From Apiotrichum sp. Y4204 (taxonomy: Eukaryota > Basidiomycota > Tremellomycetes > Trichosporonales > Trichosporonaceae), in assembly GCA_025531455.1 (NCBI GenBank), contig JAMYHL010000001.1:186001-250000 (forward strand): DNA of 64,000 nt, read 5' to 3'. This document shows, piece after piece, positions 56,215 to 64,000 of the stretch. Position 1 is the stretch's first letter. Each line of letters opens with the position of its first letter. Both the position numbers and the translations under genes were made by a program. The notes below the pieces were generated by a model that saw nothing but the letters and a program-made list of their open reading frames with translations, was not told the origin of the DNA and searched no databases.

Positions 56215-57095
56215 ATGTCGTCGCCTACCTGGAGGACCGTGCTCGAGATCGCCAAGGTGAGTCGATGAGCGAAGTGGGGTCTCGAAGCGATGTCTTCACC
56301 TTCGCAATCACTCTATCCGTCCACTCTTCCCCGCTAACGCCCAGCACCGCCGTTCCTACTACGCGATCAAGAACTCGTCGACGCTCTCGGACAGCGACCT
56401 GATTACGCTCATCAAGGAGGCGGTGAACAACTCGCCGACGCCGTTCAACAACCAGAGCACACGCGCGTTGCTTATTCTCGGCCAGAAGAACAAGGACATG
56501 TGGGAGGCTATCTGGACCGCGCACCGGACCACGCTTTCTGGCCGTGAGTGAAATAAGAGGCCGGATGACAACGGGAGGAATGCAGGTGGGGCTGGGAACG
56601 AGGAGCCGGATCGTCGTAATTCTGAGGAATGGGGGGCGAGGAAGCAGCAATTCAATCGCCCACTGCTAACGGCCAGCCGAGCACGAGAAGAAGGCGCGCG
56701 CAAAGTTTGAGTCGGCCTACCTCGGCGGCTACGGGACGTACATCTTCTTTGACGACGAGGTGAGCCTTCCTCCGTATCCTCGTCACTAACCGCAGACCGT
56801 GGTGAAGAACATGACCGAGAAGACTAACCTCCACGAGGCCTTCCCAGCGTGGGTGGGCAACGCGGCCGGCATGCTGCAGTACATTGTGTGGACGGCGCTC
56901 GAGTGCGCGGGCATGGGCGCCAACCTCCAGCACTTCCCGCAGCTCTCCCCCGTCACTGCCCCGGCGCTCAAGGACTTCCTCAAGACGCCCGACCACTGGT
57001 ACGTCTCGGCCATGATCCCGTTCGGCGAGAAGGCCGGAGAGCCCAACGAGCGCACCTACCTCCCCGTCGACGAAAAGGTCCTTGTCATTCAGTAG
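56215..57095 (+). CDS. Nitroreductase-family protein, Frm2/Hbn1 type
   Basis: Four exons (56215-56256, 56345-56543, 56677-56759, 56796-57095) give 207 residues, the usual size of fungal Frm2/Hbn1 proteins. Family signatures are present: HRRSYYAIKNSSTLSD at the N-terminus, VNNSPTPFNNQSTRALLILG for the FMN-phosphate region, AYLGGYGTYIFFDDE, NAAGMLQYIVWTALECAGMG, and IPFGEKAGEPNERTYLPVDE near the C-terminus. These enzymes are FMN-dependent nitroreductases or quinone reductases linked in yeast to lipid signalling and oxidative stress. It ends 220 bases from the 3' end of the CoA-ligase-like gene, in convergent order. Confidence 0.93.
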
Positions 57096-57315
57096 ACGTG
57101 GGGCATTGAGGATCGGCAGCTCCGCAGGGTGCGCTAGAAGGATCGGTAGAGATCCGGTCCAGCCCAATTCCCGATCGGCGCGATCGGCAGTCCGGTCGTG
57201 CCCCAGCTCAAGATTGTACATTAGAAACAAGAGATGCACCAACGTGCGATTATCCACACTGGCAAGAACATGGAATGAAAGCTGCATGATACTGTACTAC
57301 CGTCAACCCGACCCT

Positions 57316-59559
57316 CTAACCAAATGCAACGCGCGGCTCCTCCGGGCTCTCAGCGGCGGGGGGCGCGAGACCAAGGCGCTCGACCTCGGACTTGATCAGC
57401 GCGCCGATATCGCCAATCGTCGGCGCCATGACGATACCCGCGTCAGCGAGCGCGCTGCGCTTCGCGGCCGTCGTCTCGGACGGGTCCCACCACACCGCAC
57501 CTGCGTGCCCGTACACCTTACCCCGCTCAGTCGCTGCTCCCGCAACGAACCCAACTACCGGCTTGGGGTTGGGGTTATTTGCGCGGTAGTCGGCATAGTA
57601 CGCCGCCACCTCCTCCTCCATCTGCCCGGCCGTCTCGCCGACGACACACACAATCTTCGTGAGCGGGTCCTCGAGGAGCACCTTGAGCGCCTCCCACGAC
57701 CGTGTACCTGGGAAGGGGTCGCCGCCGAGACCGAACACCGCGCTCTGGCCCAGTCCGAGGGTCGTGGTCTGCTGTGCGAGGTCGTACGAGATTGTTCCCG
57801 AGCGAGAGATGAGGCCTGGGACGTTAGTCGCTGCTCACACCGGGATATGTCTCTACTCACCGACGATTCCGGGAGAGTGCACCTTGAGGGGCTGGATGCC
57901 CAGCTTGATGCGCTGGTGGGGGAAGATGGCGCCGGGGCAGTTGGCGCCAATGACACGCGTCTTGTTCTGCGACCGGAGGGCAGCCTGGACGCGGAGCTGG
58001 TCGTGCTGCGGCACGCCCTCGGCGTACGAGACGACGAGGGGGATTTCGGCCTCGATACACTCGATGATGCTGTCGGCGGCCGCGACGGGGGGCGCAAAGA
58101 CCGACGCGATGCGCGGGCGCAGCGCGTTCACCGCCTCCTGCACGCCGCCAAACACCGGCTTGCCGAGGAACTCGGTTCCGCCCTTCTTCGGCGCCGCAGC
58201 ACCGACAATGTTCGTGCCGTAGTTGTACGCGACGGTCGAGTTGGCCTGGGACGCCTTGCCGAGGCCAATCACCAGCGTCGGGTCGCCCTCGCGCACCTTG
58301 AGGTTGTCGATCGTCTGCTCGTACTGTCCGTCCCGGGAGAAGACGACGGGGCGCGACTTGGCAGACCAGTCGAGGGGTGCCGGGGCAGGCTTGCCCTGCG
58401 CCTCGGCGGCAGCCTTGGCAATCTCGACGGCGCGTGCCGCGGCCGTGTTCATGTCTGCAATATACTCGATCTCGGGGACCGCGGCCTTTGCGAGCTGTGA
58501 TGATTAGGACTTGCCACTGGAGATGTATCCCGGTCGACTCACAATCTGCTGTGCCTCCTCCTCGCCGGTGCCGCGGAGACGCATGACGATCGGGGGGATG
58601 CGCTGCCCCTTGGCCTTGAGCTCGTTGATGCACTTGACGCCCTCCTCGGCAATGAGGTCCATCTTGGTCAGGCCGCCAAACGAGTTGACAAAGATAACGT
58701 CCGCTCCGGGGTCGTTGAGGATAATGTCCATGGCGGCACGCACGTTGGCAACGGTCGCACCGCCGCCGCCGTCGAGGAAGTTGGCCGGCTTGCCCCCCGC
58801 CGCGGCGAGCGCGTCCATCGTGCTCATTGCAATCCCCGCTCCGTACCCGTAACACGCAATGTTGCCGTCCATCTTGTGGTAGAACAGCCTGGCAGCGTCC
58901 GCCTTGTCCTCGAACGGATGCCCCTTCTGGCCCATGGCGCGGATGTCCGGGCGGCCGGGGAGCGTAAAGTCGTCGACGATCGTCACCACGTCCGAGCTAT
59001 GGGTTAGTTTGCGCTCCAAAGGCCAAAATAAGACTCATCGGTGACTGCCGATGGGATGTACTTGGCGCGCACTCGACACACGCCGAAAGCCGACATGCAC
59101 CCACGCGCCCACTGGACTCACATGGACTTGCCATCACTGCTCAGCGTGCCCGTGACGCGCACGGCGCCGTTCTCCTTCCATGCAGTCCACACGCCGGCGA
59201 GAACGTCCCGCGCGGCCGCGTGCGCATCAGTCGCAACGCCCACAGAGGAAAGCCACGCATCCACCTCCGCTGCGGGCGGGAGAGCGCCGCTGTTGATATT
59301 GAGCTTGAGGACCTTGTCGGCCGCCTCGATCGTCGGCGCCTGGTGTACGCGTGACGCGATGACCTTGAACGGCACGCCAGGGGCGGACGCTGCCGAGGAG
59401 GTAGAGCCAGAGGGAAGGTACTGATGTTAGTCATGCTTGAAGCAGGTCTGGCTCCATAGCACGCACCTTGCCGACGAGCTCGGCGGCAGCCTGCGGCTGG
59501 AGATGGAGGGCGCGGCGCTGCGCCCCGCGTGTACGCTGGAGTGTCCTGAGTCCGAGCAT
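57316..59559 (-). CDS. Fused succinyl-CoA-synthetase-like beta-alpha protein with shortened ATP-grasp region
   Basis: A single gene fuses both subunit types, 659 residues in five exons (59559-59467, 59420-59122, 58996-58543, 58494-57861, 57815-57316). Residues 1-30 look like a mitochondrial presequence (MLGLRTLQRTRGAQRRALHL). The beta-type CoA ligase domain is clear from about 155 to 310 (MDGNIACYGYGAGIAMSTMD, GGKPANFLDGGGGA, VNSFGGLTKMDLIAEE). Before it are only about 120 residues where a full beta subunit has about 240, and the EINP motif is not seen. The alpha part (about 345-659) has a CoA-binding N-terminus (YNYGTNIVGAAAPKKGGTEF), IGANCPGAIFP, a catalytic region SRSGTISYD, and the phosphohistidine site YGHAGAVWW with His597. 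Whether it still uses ATP or GTP is open. Confidence 0.9.
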
Positions 59560-62500
59560 GTTGTAAGGTAAAGTGAGGATGAGAGAGAGACACAGAGTCC
59601 GAGACCGCCGAACTATATTTTGATGTGCTCCGTGCTCTTCGAGTCGCCGTCTCAAAGTCGAGCGACGTTCATCCACTGCATGCATCCATCCTGGTGGTGG
59701 GCTGGCGCAAACCGAATACCGATCGGCATACGTTGCAGATCCCAGGATCCCAGCTTCCCAGCTATCCCAGGCTTCCCAAGCTGGATTCCCAGGGTCACGC
59801 AATGGGCCCCCGGATCGGCCGCGGACCAGCGGACGAGACGATTGCGAGACTGGAATCGCGATACCGAACCCCGCCAACGCCGTCCTATGATCTGCGCTGC
59901 TCGGAGTACGGAACTGGCCACCGAACGAGATACGGAACTGCATCGCGGCTCCGAGTCCGCTCCGTTCCGCTCCGTCACTGTCAGTATTAGCTGGATCTAC
60001 ACGTACTGTTCCGACACCGTGGGGCACGACTTCCTGGCTCGCGTTAGACTGGCGCCTGGATCGTCCGAGTTGATATTGGTGCAGATGGGCAGATGCCGAA
60101 GCCGAAATGAGCTCGGCATTCTCGGCATCTAGATTGCATGGGAGCTGATAAAGTAAGCCCACGTGAATGACACGGCTTTTGAATTTTGAAAAGTAAAGTG
60201 CTGTGAGCGCAGTCCGGATATCGGGGATATCCAGAATGTAGAGAGTTCGCACCAGCGCCTGCCTCGCGTCCGTCTCGCGTCTATCGATTCCTGACCCTGT
60301 TGTTTCCTCACTTGTGCATATACTTCATGTTCTCCTCGTCGACATTCAATGATTCCGACAACAGCACGAGTCAAGTCTACTGGGAAGGAGAAAAAAACGC
60401 GATCGAGAAGAGAAACTCAAGAAGACTAAAATCAGCGCAGCCTAGTGATATAACTCCATCTCTCCAGCTTTCGAAGCATCAACATGTCACTATTTATTGC
60501 GAGAATCGAGAAACGCACTCCCCGAAACGCCTGTGTATGTGTTTCCAAGCCTTGAGCCGCGGCTTGCCACCACCCGACAAGAATCATCACGATTGTCTTG
60601 TGTGTCAAGTCTTTGTCGACACTGACGTCTGATCTTCCCCGTTACCCAAGAACTATACTCAACGTTTACCGGTCGCGTTCCTCCCCCCGCGTTCCTCCAC
60701 TGAAAATGCGGAAGAGTACGAGTCTGATCAAGAATCAACGTGCTAGAGTGAGAGTGACATAAACACAGCTCTTTTCTCGCAGTTACCAGCGTCGAGGTAC
60801 GGAGATTTTTAGCGCAGATTCTTACACAGCTCTCCTTCATCTCCTATGTCAGCCGGCTCCCGCCGGCCTCACTTCAATCTCACCCACGCTCACACACTCT
60901 GCACAGCAGACAAGCAAACCTGTGAGCAAGACAGCGATACTACTCTCCACAGTACACTTCCAATTCCATTGATCACAATTTCCATTCGCCACTGTTCAAT
61001 CTGTCCAGGGATCACTACTGGCAACCCCCTTCCGCTTACCAACAAGTTGACGGCCTTCTCTCCCTGTTCAGTCCACAAGGAACTCCAACGGTCCAACTGG
61101 CTTCTTCCTTCCTTCAACGTCCGCCTCATCACTTCCTCAGACACCCTCTGTCACAGGCGTGAGATGCCGAATTGGTATGGTGAACCACTCTCATGCTGAT
61201 TATTGTTCCGAAACGCTGCGCGTTGGGGCCAGACTTCGGAGCTTTCGATATTGGCACGCCTAGGTACTTCATACCACATCGCCCACCTCTGTTGATATCG
61301 ACTGGGTACGCCAGTCAACTTCACGTGGGAGTCGACGTGCCGAAGGGTCGAGCTCACAATCGTCACAAGGCAATGTCGTAACGTCTCTGCAAAAAAGCTG
61401 ATTGTTAGATCCTCAACCGAGTGATTTGAGCTTTATGAGCCGTTGAGTTCGTGACAAAGCAGCAAATGCGGCTTGTTTTAGCTAGCTGACTGAGAGACGG
61501 CAAGCGATATAGCGGATTCAGCGTAGGCGACGGTTGTGGTTTTGGCGCGAGTTAAGCGCCAGAACCAAACAAATGCTAAGGCGTCGGTGCAAGCCGTCAA
61601 AGTCCCAAATTCTCATAATCAACGGTGAAGTGCGATGGGGCATTAGGATGAGATGCGTCGCCAGTCCCGCTCAGCCCCTCCCCCACCCAAAATCTCTCCC
61701 CCACGCAGTTGTGAAGATCGCTTACCAATTACCTCGCTTTCACGGCTGGCTTTCGCAGCTACGGTCATCTGTCGAAATGCCAAGAACTGAGAATCAAGGA
61801 CCAAGGGCCAAGCGCTGAACAACTACTGTTTACCGCTGCTTTTTTATCTCGGTGTCCCAGCGCGTGTTTCGGACCTGTCCACCCCCGAATGCCACTGTTT
61901 GGTACGCTGCGTCTGACCACATGGGGTAGACTGACGGACTGCAACGGCCGATGTCCGTGCACAACGCGGGCGGCGATTACGAGACTACATCACCTCGTGA
62001 CAATAGCCATAGGGGCTTGTCGGCTTCCACCGTGAACAGATGCTAACTTCGTCAGCTTGGTAGGTATATAACCACGGACTCTCGAGGTGCCCGAAGTCGA
62101 AGTCCACCGCAATGGTGAGTACATCGTCAAGTCATATGCTTTTCGACACACCTGACAATAGTTGCTAGCATGCTACAACGTACAGTGAAGCGGCCCATAA
62201 GCACGGAGTGACTTCACCAGGCCCTGTAACACTCGTGGCACGGCTGACTTCGTTCCACCCCCGCCCACAATCTTCGTTTCGACGCTTTTGGGAGGACCTG
62301 TTACAGGTGTGCACTGTTGGCGCACACGCACAATGATGTTCTGCACACTCCTTCCTCGCGACACTCTCTGAGAGGTTCTCTTTTGCGTCCAATTTCAATC
62401 TCAGGTGGTCCAGAAAGCGGACCCGACCGGACCTGTCTTCGACTCATGTCCGGATTCTCCGGTCAGTGTCTCACCGGGTCCTGGTAGCACGCCCCGTCGC

Positions 62501-64000
62501 CAGCGCCTCCTCGTCCCTCGAGGATCTCACAGCAGGTGTTGCTAACAAGTCACTCCATTATTGATGAACGGAACGTCCCCAACAATTGATGTCACACATC
62601 TCCCGTCGATTGCGATCTGTTGTTATCCATTTCGGCAAAGTGTAACCGGGCCAAGATATCCCATCGTTATTGTCCTCCACCAAAGAACTCTCCCGTCATG
62701 GCCGGTTGAAGACTACCGTCTTGGTCGGCGCTGTGGGGAGCAGGGAGAGGGAAGTCTCTGCAAAGCGCGGTGCGCCACACCCTTTTCCGCCCTGATGCCA
62801 AGTCCCGGGGCTCCATCATGCACCTACAACAAGAGGGCCTCTGATGCACCATCTCAGACCTGACGGTCATCGCGTCGGGCTACCACCTAGTAGAGCCAGC
62901 AAAGCTTGCATTAAACATTCCTTCTGTCAAACTGAAACCCTTTCCCCGCGGCGGTGGGCGCCGCTCAAGCAAAGCCGTGGCTAACCAATCCCCGCATGCC
63001 ATGGCGTCTTGTCGTAAGTAGCCCTCCGCAGAATCCGGGTTGGGGCGCAAATTATGACGGCGGCAGACAGGGTAACGTTATTCCCCAACAACATTGTCTG
63101 CGCCTGTGGCATTTAAGGCGAGCAGGAGACGAGATAACCGGTCGTACGACAGGCGTCGTCAGTGTTGACCAACTGACCGCGGAAAATTAAATGGCGAAAG
63201 TTGGCAGCTTGGCTCCACATCTCGGCCTGGCGGCTGGGCCAGCAAGAGATCACGTCACGCCACAGCCAAGGCGGAAAAGCCTTCAGATGGCCTGCTTGCG
63301 GATCTGGACCGTGCGGGATCACAACAGGACGCGGATATGGATACTTTGGGCGACGTCGTTTTCCGGGCCAGTTCGTTTTCGATCACCATATTGCGACTGA
63401 TGTACAGTTGCCAGGGGCACGCATGCACAAAGCCACAGTGGTTCACATACCTAGAGTTGGTGGACACATGTCAAAGGGACCGATCTCCTCCCCAAAGCTT
63501 TGGCGACGACGCCACCCCCACATTTTCCATTCGTCCTGGGTGGGCTATCGGCGCAGGATTACGGGCGGTATTGCCGATGGACGAGGAGTGGCACTGCACG
63601 TGGGGGCTGACGACAAACGCGACAAGCACTTGCCGGTCGGTTCCTGACAACCACATACCTGAACACGACTGTTGATCTTGGCGGTCTCTTGGTTTCCAGT
63701 ACCTATGGACTTGCCGTCGTAGGGTGATGATGTCCCTCACCGGCGATGCTTGGCGTCGCTTTCATCCTCGTGGCGCAGGATTCAACACAGAAGACCCGCT
63801 GCCCTAGCTTGCTGGAATCGCCGTGCCATCTTGTGCTATTTTGAACGTTTTCAACGCCTTGCTCCGCGCCGAATACCGAGACCGCCGTTATGGACATCGG
63901 TAGACGACGGCAAAGTGGAGGCATGTGTGAGTGGCGGTTATACGCCAAAAACGATGTGGGCGCTGGAGACACGCAATAGATGAGCGGCGGGACCTCGGCT
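59560..64000. other. Gene-free interval to the window end (4.4 kb)
   Basis: The first 300 bases are the promoter of the CoA-ligase-like gene, with CCCAG/CCAGG-rich repeats at 59735-59790. Beyond that no open frame, splice set or RNA can be supported. One TATA-like box (62064-62072) is followed by an ATG at 62112 and a GTGAGT donor, but only a tiny peptide results. GC content seems lower than in the genic parts. Confidence 0.45.

Noticed and set aside
57857..58857. 332-codon frame overlapping the CoA-ligase gene
   Set aside because: It is the wrong phase of a coding exon; repeated Arg/Gly-rich composition is typical of a shadow frame.
1..64000. CRISPR array, prophage, plasmid origin or bacterial operon
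   Set aside because: Spliceosomal introns, a tRNA with a nuclear-type intron and eukaryotic proteins rule out a prokaryotic origin; no spaced repeats were seen.

Overview
This window reads as nuclear DNA from a GC-rich basidiomycete yeast, most likely a tremellomycete of the Trichosporonales type. That placement is inferred from style, not from a database. The signs are very short introns (mostly 31-60 bp) with GTRNGT donors and a CTRAC branch site a few bases before the acceptor, TATA boxes 35-150 bp before start codons, a fungal tRNA-Gln with an intron at position 37/38, and fungal protein families. I read 24 protein-coding loci and one tRNA. Exon boundaries below were worked out by hand from splice signals and reading-frame continuity.

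Region 1 (1.3-12 kb) is metabolic and compact: a SAM methyltransferase, a TauD-type dioxygenase, a membrane-anchored cytochrome P450, a short-chain dehydrogenase, a mitochondrial 3-hydroxyacyl-CoA dehydrogenase and an IPNS-like 2OG-Fe(II) oxygenase. Two divergent pairs share promoters (P450/SDR and 3-hydroxyacyl-CoA dehydrogenase/2OG oxygenase). The set resembles a small oxidative or catabolic cluster, but no shared substrate can be read from the sequence.

Region 2 (12-56 kb) is looser. It holds a secreted Cys-rich/Thr-Pro/His-Lys protein, an amino acid permease of the AAAP type, a divergent class V-like myosin, and many orphan proteins rich in Pro and Ser (some with Cys clusters, His-Asp repeats or coiled coils). 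These are separated by intergenic intervals of 2-4 kb with no convincing genes, several carrying long pyrimidine tracts.

Region 3 (56-60 kb) has a convergent pair: a small nitroreductase of the Frm2/Hbn1 type and a fused succinyl-CoA-synthetase-like beta-alpha protein whose ATP-grasp part is strongly shortened. From 59.6 kb to the end no gene can be supported.

The most unusual items are the fused beta-alpha CoA ligase lacking most of its nucleotide-binding domain, the compact divergent myosin, the paired palindromic motif just before the TATA box of the TauD-type gene, and the micro-exon gene structures.
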